DNA of 64,000 bases from Streptococcus pseudopneumoniae (GCF_001073085.1 NZ_JVFV01000044.1:81838-145837), one strand, 5' to 3'; positions 33,753 through 41,813 are shown, numbered from the stretch's first letter. The notes: generated by a model not told the origin, from the sequence alone. A program made the numbers and translations.

Positions 33753-34427
33753 ATGAAAAAGAAAGCATTTGGTATTGTGTTGCTAGTATTGGCAGCTTTA
33801 GTGTTATTGCAGGGGAATTTTGGAATCCCTTCTCTGGGAGGGCATATCTGGCCTTTGATTGGTATTGGATTTTTTGCCTATCAATCAATTGAAGCTTTGC
33901 TTCGTCGTCATCTGACATCAGCCACTTTTACAGCCCTAGTGGCCCTCATGATTGCTAATCATTTTTATGACATTTTACCGATTCCAAATCAATCATTGTT
34001 CTGGGCAAGTATTTTAATCGTAATGGGTGTCAGCGCACTCACTCATTCTAATAGAACTTGGAATGGAAAAAAATGGTGGTATGACGGTGAAAAGACCATT
34101 CTGACAGACAAGGAAGTCGCTTTTGGGGCGGGTACATTTTACAAGCAAGACCAAGAATTGGTAGAAGACCAGTTTGAAGTCGGATTTGGGAATGCCAAAA
34201 TCTATTATGACAATGCAGAGATGTTAGGTGATTTTGCTACTCTGAATATCGAAGTCGGTTTTGGGAATGCAGTTATCTACGTGCCTCAACACTGGAGAGT
34301 AGATCTAAAGGTAGAGACTTTTTGTGGAGCAGCCAAGGCAGATGCCCCTGTAGCCCCAACCAGCAAAACTTTGATTATCCGTGGAGATGTAGCTTTTGGG
34401 AAACTAGGAGTTGTTTACGTTAAATAA
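33753..34427 (+). CDS. LiaF-like membrane protein
   Basis: A 224-residue protein with three to four N-terminal helices (1-100: LLVLAALVLLQGNFGIP, HIWPLIGIGFFAY, SLFWASILIVMGVSAL) and a C-terminal beta-rich domain with a repeated IEVGFGNAVIYV / FEVGFGNAKIYY motif. This is the layout of LiaF/DUF2154 proteins, which restrain envelope-stress regulators. The pairing with a LytTR regulator 4 bases upstream suggests it is the membrane sensor or anti-activator for it. No signal for secretion beyond the helices. GGTAAGAAC is a weak ribosome binding site. Confidence 0.78.
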   Translation: MKKKAFGIVLLVLAALVLLQGNFGIPSLGGHIWPLIGIGFFAYQSIEALLRRHLTSATFTALVALMIANHFYDILPIPNQSLFWASILIVMGVSALTHSNRTWNGKKWWYDGEKTILTDKEVAFGAGTFYKQDQELVEDQFEVGFGNAKIYYDNAEMLGDFATLNIEVGFGNAVIYVPQHWRVDLKVETFCGAAKADAPVAPTSKTLIIRGDVAFGKLGVVYVK

Positions 34428-34533
34428 AAAAATCTTCCAATCCCCTTGCCAAAAAAGAGAAAGTGTGATAACATAGTACAGTATGTGGTGCTAGCACATC
34501 CGCTATATTAGATCTAATAGGAGGAAAACACAA

Positions 34534-34722
34534 ATGGCTAAAGTATGTTACTTTACAGGTCGTAAGACTGTATCAGGAAACAACCGTTCACACGCGATGA
34601 ACCAAACAAAACGTGCCGTAAAACCAAACCTTCAAAAAGTTACTGTACTTATCGATGGTAAACCTAAAAAAGTTTGGGCTTCAGCTCGTGCTTTGAAATC
34701 AGGTAAAGTAGAACGCGTTTAA
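34534..34722 (+). CDS. rpmB: 50S ribosomal protein L28
   Basis: A 62-residue L28: [38 protein letters not shown], with the basic stretch that binds 23S rRNA, and the C-terminal [10 protein letters not shown]. Only one Cys occurs in the N-terminal region, so it is the zinc-free form. AGGAGG is a strong ribosome binding site. It is monocistronic, flanked by a terminator; the 107-base leader holds a possible extended -10 (TGTGATAACAT). Confidence 0.96.
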   Translation: MAKVCYFTGRKTVSGNNRSHAMNQTKRAVKPNLQKVTVLIDGKPKKVWASARALKSGKVERV

Positions 34723-34730
34723 TAAAGAGT

Positions 34731-34752
34731 AAAAGGCCATCAGGTCTTTTTC
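34731..34752 (+). terminator. Intrinsic terminator of rpmB
   Basis: AAAAGGCC-atca-GGTCTTTT then T: 8-bp stem with one G-U pair. Confidence 0.75.
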
Positions 34753-34833
34753 TTTTGCTCTAAGCTCAAAAAGTCTCGTCAAAGGAGCAAATATCCGCCG
34801 ATACAGTATTCTGCTTTTACACTTGGCTTGAAA

Positions 34834-34842
34834 TATGATAAA
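34834..34842 (+). promoter_or_regulatory. Extended -10 promoter of the asp23-fakA operon
   Basis: ATGATAAAATAG has an extended -10 of the TGa-TAAAAT form, 31 bases before the ATG at 34873. The -35 is not obvious. Confidence 0.55.
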
Positions 34843-34872
34843 ATAGAGTATCAACTAGTTGAGGTAGAAAAA

Positions 34873-35238
34873 ATGACTGTAAAAATTAATACAAAAGATG
34901 GTCAAATCGAACTAACAGATGAAGTGATTGCTACCGTTGTAGGCGGTGCAGCAACTGAGATTTTTGGTGTGGTCGGTATGGCAAGTAAGAAAGCCCTCAA
35001 AGATAATTTCCAAGCCCTCCTTGGGAAGGAAAATTATTCTAAAGGTGTCGTTGTAAAAGCGGCCGAAGATGGTAGCATTGCAGTTGATGTATATACCGTG
35101 TTGAGCTACGGAACTAAGATTAGTGAAGTCTCAAAAAACATCCAAGAGCGTGTACGCTTTAGTTTGGAAAACCAACTTGGCATCACGGCTCAAACTGTGA
35201 ATGTCTATATTCAAAATATCAAAGTTGTAGGAGAATAA
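34873..35238 (+). CDS. Asp23/Gls24 family (YloU-like) envelope stress response protein
   Basis: A 121-residue protein of the Asp23 family. The core GAATEIFGVVGM, VVVKAAEDGSIAVDVYTVLSYGTKI and VNVYIQNIKV is the family pattern. Members coat the inner membrane or respond to cell-wall stress. I start it at ATG 34873 after GAGG; an in-frame ATG upstream lies within the promoter. It is 2 bases before fakA, a conserved pair (yloU-yloV). Confidence 0.9.
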   Translation: MTVKINTKDGQIELTDEVIATVVGGAATEIFGVVGMASKKALKDNFQALLGKENYSKGVVVKAAEDGSIAVDVYTVLSYGTKISEVSKNIQERVRFSLENQLGITAQTVNVYIQNIKVVGE

Positions 35239-35240
35239 TC

Positions 35241-36908
35241 GTGTCAAATATTACTACAAGCTTATTTCAAGAAATGGTACAGGCTGCATCTACTCGTTTG
35301 AACAAGCAAGCCGAATATGTTAACTCATTGAACGTCTTCCCAGTTCCAGATGGAGATACAGGAACAAACATGGGAATGACTATCGAAAATGGTGCTAAAG
35401 AAGTAGCAGACAAACCAGCTTCAACAGTTGGTGAGGCTGCAAGCATCTTGGCTAAAGGTCTTTTGATGGGTGCGCGTGGGAACTCAGGAGTTATCACTTC
35501 TCAGCTTTTCCGCGGATTTTCGCAAGCCATCAAAACCAAAGAAGAGTTAACAGGGAAAGACCTAGCTCTTGCCTTCCAATCTGGTGTTGAAGTAGCCTAC
35601 AAGGCTGTTATGAAGCCAGTTGAAGGAACAATCTTGACTGTATCACGTGGTGCTGCCATCGGTGCTAAGAAAAAAGCCGAGCAGACAGATGATGCCGTTG
35701 AGGTTATGCGTGCAGCTTTGGAAGGAGCTAAAACAGCCCTTGCTAAGACTCCAGACATGCTTCCAGTATTGAAGGAAGTTGGAGTTGTAGACTCAGGTGG
35801 TCAAGGTTTGGTCTTCATCTACGAAGGTTTCCTTTCAGCTCTTACTGGTGAATATAGCGCTTCTGAGGACTTTGTCGCTACTCCAGCCAACATGAGTGAA
35901 ATGATCAATGCTGAACACCACAAGTCTGTAGCTGGACATGTGGCAACAGAAGACATCACCTTTGGTTACTGTACGGAGATCATGGTTGCTCTTAAACAAG
36001 GCCCAACTTATGCTAAAGAGTTTGACTACGAAGAATTCCGTAACTACTTGAACGAACTTGGGGACTCATTGCTTGTTGTCAATGACGATGAAATCGTTAA
36101 AGTTCACGTCCATACAGAAGATCCAGGTCTTGTTATGCAAGAAGGTCTTAAATATGGTAGCTTGGTCAAGGTTAAAGTCGATAACATGCGTAACCAACAC
36201 GAAGCACAAGTGGAAAAAGAAGCAGCTCAAGTCAGCAAACCAGCTGAAGAAAAAGAATACGCCCTTATCGCAGTAGTAGCTGGACAAGGATTGGCAGACA
36301 TCTTCCGTGCTCAAGGTGTGGACTATGTTATCGAGGGTGGACAAACCATGAACCCTTCGACAGAAGACTTTATAAAGGCTGTAGAGCAAGTGAATGCTCG
36401 CAACATCATCTTCTTGCCCAACAACAAAAATATCTTCATGGCAGCTCAATCTGCAGCTGAAGTATTAGAACAACCAGCAGTAGTGGTAGAAGCTCGTACC
36501 CTTCCTCAAGGATTGACTAGTCTTCTAGCATTTGACCCAAGCAAGTCTATCGGAGAAAATAAAGAACGTATGACTGCAGCACTTGGTGATGTTGTCAGCG
36601 GTAGTGTAACAACAGCCGTTCGTGATACGACTATCGATGGTTTGGAAATCCATGAAAATGACAATCTAGGTATGGTTGATGGTAAGATCCTCGTATCAAA
36701 CCCTGATATGCACCAAACTCTGACTGAAACTTTGAAACATATGTTGGATGAAGACAGTGAAATCGTAACCTTCTATATTGGTGAAGATGGAAGCGAAGAA
36801 TTGGCTAACCAAATCGCCCAAGAAATTGCAGAAGAATTCGAAGATGTTGAAGTAGAAATCCACCAAGGTCAACAACCAGTGTATCCATATCTTTTCAGTG
36901 TGGAATAA
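35241..36908 (+). CDS. fakA: Fatty acid kinase catalytic subunit FakA (YloV/DAK2)
   Basis: A 555-residue protein. The N-terminal DhaL/Dak2 ATP-binding domain (FPVPDGDTGTNMGMT near residue 34, and GARGNSGVITSQL) is followed by a middle domain and a C-terminal EDD-like domain (FLPNNKNIFMAA). FakA phosphorylates FakB-bound fatty acids so that exogenous fatty acids can enter phospholipids. GTG is the start codon, with GTAGGAG. No fakB is in the window. A terminator follows 25 bases after the stop. Confidence 0.94.
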   Translation: MSNITTSLFQEMVQAASTRLNKQAEYVNSLNVFPVPDGDTGTNMGMTIENGAKEVADKPASTVGEAASILAKGLLMGARGNSGVITSQLFRGFSQAIKTKEELTGKDLALAFQSGVEVAYKAVMKPVEGTILTVSRGAAIGAKKKAEQTDDAVEVMRAALEGAKTALAKTPDMLPVLKEVGVVDSGGQGLVFIYEGFLSALTGEYSASEDFVATPANMSEMINAEHHKSVAGHVATEDITFGYCTEIMVALKQGPTYAKEFDYEEFRNYLNELGDSLLVVNDDEIVKVHVHTEDPGLVMQEGLKYGSLVKVKVDNMRNQHEAQVEKEAAQVSKPAEEKEYALIAVVAGQGLADIFRAQGVDYVIEGGQTMNPSTEDFIKAVEQVNARNIIFLPNNKNIFMAAQSAAEVLEQPAVVVEARTLPQGLTSLLAFDPSKSIGENKERMTAALGDVVSGSVTTAVRDTTIDGLEIHENDNLGMVDGKILVSNPDMHQTLTETLKHMLDEDSEIVTFYIGEDGSEELANQIAQEIAEEFEDVEVEIHQGQQPVYPYLFSVE

Positions 36909-36928
36909 GAATGAAATAGAAAACGAAA

Positions 36929-36958
36929 GAGGTCGGGAAAAGATTCCCGATCTTTTTG
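36929..36958 (+). terminator. Intrinsic terminator of asp23-fakA
   Basis: AAGAGGTCGGGA-aaaga-TTCCCGATCTTTTT; a stem of 10 bp or more with a bulge, then T residues. Confidence 0.85.
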
Positions 36959-37040
36959 GTTTGCAATGAGTTTTGGACCCAGTAGCTGATTGGTGCTAGA
37001 AAATCAATCCAATCTAGTATTTTCTGTTCCATCATTTTTA

Positions 37041-37068
37041 ATGACATTTGTCATATCTCCTCATGACA
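37041..37068 (+). promoter_or_regulatory. Probable response regulator operator upstream of the ABC/TCS operon
   Basis: A perfect inverted repeat ATGACATTTGTCAT (37041-37054) and an additional half-site ATGACA (37062-37067). The spacing between like half-sites is 21 bases, two helical turns. It lies just upstream of a -10 (TATACT, 37100-37105). This agrees with autoregulation by the NarL-type regulator encoded at 40223. DesR-type operators contain similar TGACA half-sites. Confidence 0.6.
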
Positions 37069-37132
37069 GAAGCTTCTAGTGATTCTACCTTCAAAGAATT
37101 ATACTAGATGTATCAAATGGAGGAAGAAAAAA

Positions 37133-37324
37133 ATGAAACATAAAGTAATTATCGCAATGAGTTTAGTAGCAGCAGGAGTCATGACTTATCTCATGTTTTC
37201 AGGATTGGATGAAGGCTTCTATCATTTTCCTTGGGAGTTGTTTGCAGGATTTGGAATCATGTCTTGGTTGATCCGAGAAGGTTTGAAATTAGTCTCAGAT
37301 GTGAAAAAGGAGTTTGAAAAATGA
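37133..37324 (+). CDS. Small membrane protein, first gene of the ABC/TCS operon
   Basis: A 63-residue protein with two predicted helices (VIIAMSLVAAGVMTYLMF, LFAGFGIMSWLIREGL) and a charged tail. No named family recognised. I start it at ATG 37133 after GGAGGAAG. It overlaps the next small gene by 4 bases (ATGA). It may be an accessory subunit of the ABC-2 transporter encoded downstream. Confidence 0.78.
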   Translation: MKHKVIIAMSLVAAGVMTYLMFSGLDEGFYHFPWELFAGFGIMSWLIREGLKLVSDVKKEFEK

Positions 37325-37515
37325 AAAAAGCGATTCTCTATCTTTTTATTGGACTATCACTAGTGGTATGGTTGGTAGAAATGTTTACAGGTTGGTTTGA
37401 TCAAGCCTTCCTTCACCAATTCATCCGTGGTGCCTGGGGATTAGGATTTATGATTTTTATCGCCTTTCCGATGGGAAAGGAGTGGCTGAAAGGAGAATAT
37501 CATGAACATGATTAA
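37321..37515 (+). CDS. Small membrane protein, second gene of the ABC/TCS operon
   Basis: A 64-residue protein with two hydrophobic helices (AILYLFIGLSLVVWLVEMF, FIRGAWGLGFMIFIAFPMG). It resembles the preceding gene in size and layout, so the two may come from an old duplication. Function unknown. It overlaps the next gene by 14 bases, and GAAAAATGAAAAAA offers only weak initiation, so translational coupling with the upstream gene is likely. Confidence 0.75.
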   Translation: MKKAILYLFIGLSLVVWLVEMFTGWFDQAFLHQFIRGAWGLGFMIFIAFPMGKEWLKGEYHEHD

Positions 37516-38386
37516 GGTAGAAAGCCTAAATAAAAGCATCAAGAGCAAGGCTATATTGAAGGATATTTCCTTTGAAGTAGCAGAAGGCGAATGCGTCGCC
37601 TTGATTGGGCCCAATGGTGCTGGGAAGACCACACTCTTGGACTGTTTGCTAGGAGATAAACTGGTCACAAGCGGTCAAGTATCCATCCAAGGCTTGCCAG
37701 TGACGAGTTCTCAGTTAGACTATATTAGATCCTACCTCCCTCAAGAAAATGTTATCGTTCAGAAATTAAAGGTCAAAGAGTTGATTGCTTTCTTTCAAAG
37801 TATTTATCCAAATCCCTTGAGCAACCAGGAAGTCGATCAATTATTGCAGTTTGACCAGCAACAAAAAGAGCAATTGGCAGAAAAATTGTCAGGTGGGCAA
37901 AAGCGTCTCTTCTCTTTTGTCTTGACCTTGATTGGGCGACCAAAGCTAGTCTTTTTAGATGAGCCGACTGCTGCCATGGATACTTCAACCCGTCAACGCT
38001 TTTGGGAAATTGTTCAGGAGCTAAAAGCTAAGGGAGTTACCATTCTCTATTCGTCCCATTATATCGAAGAGGTAGAGCATACAGCGGACCGAATCTTGGT
38101 CTTGAATAAGGGAGAGTTGATTCGCGATACAACACCTCTAGCCATGCGCAGTGAGGAGATTGAAAAGCACTTCATCCTACCTCTGGCTTACAAGAAAGTC
38201 ATTGAGCAGTCTAACTTGGTTGAAAACTGGTCACAAAAACAGGATGCTCTACAAGTAGTCACACGCGAAGCGGATGATTTCTGGGAACTATTAGTCCGAG
38301 CAGGATGCAGGATTCAAGAAATTGAAGTCAATAATCGTAGCTTGCTGGATACAATCTTTGAAGAAACACAAAAAGGAGATGACTAA
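37502..38386 (+). CDS. ABC transporter ATP-binding protein
   Basis: A 294-residue ATPase of the ABC-2 class. Walker A is GPNGAGKTT near residue 36; the signature is LSGGQKRL; Walker B is LVFLDEPTAAMD; the H-loop is YSSHY. The last 70 residues form the extra C-terminal domain common in drug or lantibiotic-type ABC-2 ATPases. It works with the permease gene 1 base downstream. AAAGGAGAATATC precedes ATGAACATG. Confidence 0.92.
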   Translation: MNMIKVESLNKSIKSKAILKDISFEVAEGECVALIGPNGAGKTTLLDCLLGDKLVTSGQVSIQGLPVTSSQLDYIRSYLPQENVIVQKLKVKELIAFFQSIYPNPLSNQEVDQLLQFDQQQKEQLAEKLSGGQKRLFSFVLTLIGRPKLVFLDEPTAAMDTSTRQRFWEIVQELKAKGVTILYSSHYIEEVEHTADRILVLNKGELIRDTTPLAMRSEEIEKHFILPLAYKKVIEQSNLVENWSQKQDALQVVTREADDFWELLVRAGCRIQEIEVNNRSLLDTIFEETQKGDD

Positions 38387-38387
38387 G

Positions 38388-39125
38388 ATGAAACGATGGA
38401 TCGCACTAAACAAGATAGAATTTCTATTGACCAAACGACAATTAGTCTATTATCTATTATCCGTAGGGATGCCGACGGCCTTCTATTTATTCTTTTCAGG
38501 TATGTACCAGGACACACCCGGTGGACCGGCTAATTTTATGCGCGACTACCTCATCTCCATGACGGCTTTTTCCATGATGTCGACAGCTATGTTTTCATTC
38601 CCAGCTGTCTTACATACAGATAAAATCAACAACTGGCAGAAAACATTACGCCATACCCCGGTAAATATGGTAGAATATTATCTATCAAAGATAACAAGTA
38701 TGATGGTTGATTATTTGGTTTCAATCCTGGTTGTTTTCTCAGTTGGGCACTTGGTCAGAGGTGTGGATATGCCTCTAGGAAGCTGGATTGGGGCTGCGCT
38801 CTTGCTGATTGCGGGAAGTATAGCCTTTGTAGCGCTTGGCTTGATCCTGACACTCTTACCGTCTAGTCAACTGATGTCTGTCGTGGGCAATCTCCTCTAT
38901 CTAGGATTGGCTGTTTTAGGCGGACTCTGGATGCCCATCTCTTTATTTCCAGACTGGATGCAAGCAATCGGTAAGTGCCTGCCAACTTATCAGTTGATGG
39001 AGTTGCTCAAGACCTTCTTAAACGAGGATGGCATCAATTTATCAGCCACAGTTTATCTACTTGTTTTTTCAGCAGTTTTATTTGGTTTGACTATTTACCT
39101 TCAAGGTCATAAGGAGAATGCTTAA
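38388..39125 (+). CDS. ABC-2 type permease
   Basis: A 245-residue membrane protein with six predicted helices (LVYYLLSVGMPTAFYLFF, ISMTAFSMMSTAMFSFP, MMVDYLVSILVVFSVGHLV, AALLLIAGSIAFVALGLIL, SVVGNLLYLGLAVLGGLWM, and the last near the C-terminus). The conserved WMPISLFPDWMQ loop before the last segment is typical of ABC-2 permeases. I chose ATG 38388 (MKRWIALNKIE) with AAGGAG 9 bases upstream. It ends with TAATG overlapping the histidine kinase start. Substrate unknown. Confidence 0.88.
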   Translation: MKRWIALNKIEFLLTKRQLVYYLLSVGMPTAFYLFFSGMYQDTPGGPANFMRDYLISMTAFSMMSTAMFSFPAVLHTDKINNWQKTLRHTPVNMVEYYLSKITSMMVDYLVSILVVFSVGHLVRGVDMPLGSWIGAALLLIAGSIAFVALGLILTLLPSSQLMSVVGNLLYLGLAVLGGLWMPISLFPDWMQAIGKCLPTYQLMELLKTFLNEDGINLSATVYLLVFSAVLFGLTIYLQGHKENA

Positions 39126-40222
39126 TGCTTGAAAGACTGAAAAGCATACACTATATGTTTTGGGCCAGTTTGATTTTTATGGTTTTTCCTATCCTCTCTG
39201 CAGTAGTTGGGGAGATTCCTAGCTGGCATTTACTAGTTGATATTCTATTTGTGGTGGCTTACTTAGGCGTTTTGACAACCAAGAGCCAGCGATTATCCTG
39301 GCTCTTTTGGATTATCATGCTAGCCTATGTAGCTGGAAATACCGTCTTCATTTATGGCAACTATGTCTGGTTCTTCTTTTTCCTTGCCAATCTTTTGATT
39401 TATCATTTTAGAGTGCGTAGCCTACGTTCTCTTCATGTCTGGACTTTTCTTCTTGCTCAAGTTCTTGTTGTTGGACAACTCATGATGTTTCAGTCAGTCG
39501 AAACTGAGTTCGTAGCCTTTGAGCTTGGAATTCTTACTTTTGTCGATTTGATGACTTTTGGTTTGGTTCGGATTCGCATTGTCGAGGATTTGAAAGAAGC
39601 TCAGGCTAAGCAAAATGCCCAGATAAATCTATTGCTTGCTGAAAATGAACGTAGTCGTATCGGTCAGGATTTGCATGATAGCTTGGGACATACCTTTGCT
39701 ATGCTGAGTGTCAAGACAGATTTAGCCTTGCAGTTGTTTCAGATGGAGGCTTATCCACAGGTGGAGAAGGAATTAAAAGAAATTCACCAGATAAGCAAGG
39801 ATTCCATGAATGAAGTGCGAACCATTGTGGAAAATCTGAAATCACGGACCCTAGCATCAGAGCTCGAGACTGTCAAAAAGATGCTGGAAATTGCTGGGAT
39901 TGAGGTTCAAGTTGAGAATCACTTGGACAAGGCTAGTTTGACCCAAGATGTGGAGTCGACAGCTGCTATGATTTTGTTAGAACTGGCGACCAATATCATC
40001 AAGCATGCCAGCGCTGAAAAAGCCTATCTAAAACTGGAACGTACAGATCAGGAATTGATCCTGACAGTTAGAGATGACGGGAAAGGATTTGCAACTGTAA
40101 AAGGGAATGAACTCCATACAGTCCGTGACCGTGCAGCAGCCTTCTCAGGTCAAGTAGAGCTGGTCAGTTTGAAAGATCCCACAGAGGTGCGCGTGCATCT
40201 GCCTTATAAGGAGAGAAAGTAG
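39125..40222 (+). CDS. Sensor histidine kinase (HisKA_3, DesK-like)
   Basis: A 365-residue kinase: four to five membrane helices (12-155) with almost no external loop, then a HisKA_3 dimerisation domain with the phosphorylatable His184 (IGQDLHDSLGH) and an ATPase domain (ELATNIIKHA, RDDGKGF). Kinases of this type often sense membrane state or a neighbouring ABC transporter. It lies directly before its response regulator and corresponds in arrangement to a pneumococcal NarL-family TCS next to an ABC-2 transporter (TCS11 type). Confidence 0.92.
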   Translation: MLERLKSIHYMFWASLIFMVFPILSAVVGEIPSWHLLVDILFVVAYLGVLTTKSQRLSWLFWIIMLAYVAGNTVFIYGNYVWFFFFLANLLIYHFRVRSLRSLHVWTFLLAQVLVVGQLMMFQSVETEFVAFELGILTFVDLMTFGLVRIRIVEDLKEAQAKQNAQINLLLAENERSRIGQDLHDSLGHTFAMLSVKTDLALQLFQMEAYPQVEKELKEIHQISKDSMNEVRTIVENLKSRTLASELETVKKMLEIAGIEVQVENHLDKASLTQDVESTAAMILLELATNIIKHASAEKAYLKLERTDQELILTVRDDGKGFATVKGNELHTVRDRAAAFSGQVELVSLKDPTEVRVHLPYKERK

Positions 40223-40822
40223 ATGAAAGTATTAGTCGCAGAAGATCAAAGTATGCTTAGAGATGCCATGTGTCAGCTCTTAAGTTTTCAGCCAGATGTG
40301 GAGACTGTCTTGCAGGCAAAAAATGGAGCCGAAGCTATCGAGATTTTGGAGAAAGAAGCAGTAGATATTGCCATCCTTGACGTCGAAATGCCAGTCAAGA
40401 CGGGACTAGAAGCTCTCGAGTGGATCAAACAAGAAGTGCCTGAAACCAAGGTGGTTATCGTTACGACCTTTAAACGTCCAGGCTATTTTGAACGAGCGGT
40501 CAAAGCAGGAGTCGACGCCTATGTCTTGAAAGAGCGAAGCATCGCCGAACTCATGCAAACCCTGCATACGGTGTTAGAGGGACGCAAGGAATATTCTCCA
40601 GAGCTGATGGAAGTCATGATGACCCATCCCAATCCCTTGACCGAGCAAGAAGTCGCTGTCCTACATGGAGTTGCCCAAGGTCTCTCCAACCAAGAAATTG
40701 CGGATAAGCTCTACCTCTCAAACGGCACCGTCCGTAATTACATGACCAATATCCTCTCTAAACTCAATGCCAGCAATCGAACCGAAGCAGCCAAAACTGC
40801 CGAAGAAGAAGGTTGGTTGTGA
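40223..40822 (+). CDS. NarL/LuxR family response regulator
   Basis: A 199-residue regulator. The receiver domain has the acidic pair (AEDQ), phospho-acceptor Asp53 (AILDVEMP), Thr (VTTF) and Lys (VLKE). The LuxR helix-turn-helix is [38 protein letters not shown] near residue 140-185. It closes the ABC/TCS operon. The inverted repeat at 37041 is a candidate target. GGAGAGAAAGTAG is the ribosome binding site. Confidence 0.94.
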   Translation: MKVLVAEDQSMLRDAMCQLLSFQPDVETVLQAKNGAEAIEILEKEAVDIAILDVEMPVKTGLEALEWIKQEVPETKVVIVTTFKRPGYFERAVKAGVDAYVLKERSIAELMQTLHTVLEGRKEYSPELMEVMMTHPNPLTEQEVAVLHGVAQGLSNQEIADKLYLSNGTVRNYMTNILSKLNASNRTEAAKTAEEEGWL

Positions 40823-40837
40823 GGGGGAGGAAGAAAG

Positions 40838-40873
40838 AAAAAATCTCTTAGAAATGAACCTAAGAGATTTTTG
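40838..40873 (+). terminator. Intrinsic terminator of the ABC/TCS operon
   Basis: AAAATCTCTTAG-aaatgaac-CTAAGAGATTTTT; an 11-bp perfect stem. The IS200-like remnant starts 8 bases later. Confidence 0.88.
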
Positions 40874-40880
40874 GTGTTAT

Positions 40881-41450
40881 GTGACTATTAGTCTGTCTCG
40901 CTCCGTGAGGTGCGCATCGAAGGTTATACCAAAAAACTCCAAACGCGATACAATAAAGGTGTTCAAGCCAATTGTAAAGCGAAAGGAGAAAACCATGGCA
41001 CAAAAGTCTCATAGTTTATCACACACAAAGTGGCACTGTTCTATCACATTGTGTTCACCCCTAAGTATAGACGAAAAGTGACCTATAGTCAATATCGAAG
41101 TAGTTTGGGAGAAATATTCCACCAAGGATAAGTGTTTCAAGTTTCATGGGTTATTTAAAAGGTAAAAGTGCACTCATGATGTTTGACAAACACGCTAATC
41201 TCAAGTACAAGTTTGGGAATCGGCATTTCTGGGAAGAAGGTTATTATATGAGTACAGTAGGTCTCAATGAAGCCACAATCAAGAAATATATTCAAGATTA
41301 AAGAAATTATCCAGTGAATGATTTCTTTACGAGTATAAAAAATTGAGAACGAGTAAAGCATGATATAGCACTAGATAAATTGAGTGTAAAAGAATATGAG
41401 GATCCCTTTAGGGATAGTGGTAAGTAATACTCACGCCTCTTTAAGAGGCA
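40881..41450 (+). mobile_element. IS200/IS605-family remnant (left end plus broken tnpA)
   Basis: The left end (gtgactattagtctgtctcg...) and leader match the copy at 63749. The transposase reading starts ATG 40995 (MAQKSHSLSHTKW) after AAAGGAG. It then breaks: a one-base loss after TGT throws it out of frame, and an internal deletion after 41120 removes the segment that should hold the catalytic HUH motif. Downstream, frames reading FMGYLKGKSALMMFDKHANLKYKFG and EGYYMSTVGLNEATIKKYIQ are clear Y1 transposase remains, then a second stop. A GCCTCTT / AAGAGGC stem (41438-41452) may mark the right end. It cannot move by itself. Confidence 0.85.
40995..41400 (+). pseudogene. IS200-like TnpA transposase, frameshifted and internally deleted
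   Basis: Residues from both ends of a Y1 (HUH) transposase can be read in different frames: MAQKSHSLSHTKWHC, then after a shift YHIVFTPKYRRKV.YSQYRSSLGEIFH, then SSFMGYLKGKSALMMFDKHAN and, after a stop near 41300, ALDKLSVKEYEDPFRDSG. The region that normally includes DHVH and the CKYKGVEIIEGHL segment is missing. This explains the 940-base gap between the response regulator and dus together with the two elements that follow. Confidence 0.82.
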
Positions 41451-41489
41451 AGTGACGAGTCAAGAGCAATGATGCTTGAACAAGGTGAG

Positions 41490-41649
41490 AGAGTCTGGGA
41501 CAAAAGTCTAACCTTAAATATAAAAAGCGAACAAAACAAGTTATCTGACACTCAGAATACTGTCTTGTTCGCTTTTTTGTCTAATCTATCGATTTTAAAA
41601 ATTTATAATAAAGAATTCCTAAAATCAAAATCTTTTTGTCCCAGACTCT
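41490..41649. repeat. MITE-like element bounded by 17-bp inverted repeats
   Basis: AGAGTCTGGGACAAAAG (41490-41506) and its complement CTTTTTGTCCCAGACTCT (41632-41649, one extra T) bound a 160-base A/T-rich element. Inside it a long stem AAAAAGCGAACAA / TTGTTCGCTTTTT (41522-41534 and 41565-41577) resembles a terminator. No transposase. I see no clear target duplication. The short ORF inside is not convincing. Confidence 0.7.
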
Positions 41650-41650
41650 G

Positions 41651-41800
41651 GTAACTTGGGCTTATAGCGTTCTGGTGCAAACCAGCCGTTAGATGGGGGT
41701 GATTGAATTGTTATCTTGAACGGTATACGTTAAAACGCCGTATGCCGAACGACACATACGGTGGTGTGAGAGGGGCTAGAAATCAGCCCTTATTCGAAAG
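41651..41800 (+). mobile_element. 3' end fragment of a group II intron (domains V-VI)
   Basis: CGCCGTATG (41736-41744) pairs with CATACGGTG (41755-41763) around ccgaacgaca, and is followed by gtgtgagagGGGCT-agaaatc-AGCCCT (41774-41790) and ttattcg. The order GCCGTATGC-CGAACG-ATACGGTGGTGTGAGAG is the domain V pattern of bacterial group II introns, and the next stem with an unpaired A fits domain VI. No intron-encoded reverse transcriptase is present. The 5' boundary is uncertain; it adjoins the MITE-like element. Confidence 0.55.
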
Positions 41801-41813
41801 GTAGTATAGAAGT

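Noticed and set aside
40767..41081. 104-codon ORF joining the response regulator end to the IS remnant
   Set aside because: It crosses the regulator stop region, a terminator and the IS left end in an arbitrary frame.
41469..41654. 61-codon ORF inside the MITE-like element
   Set aside because: It spans both inverted repeat arms and a terminator-like stem; no ribosome binding site.
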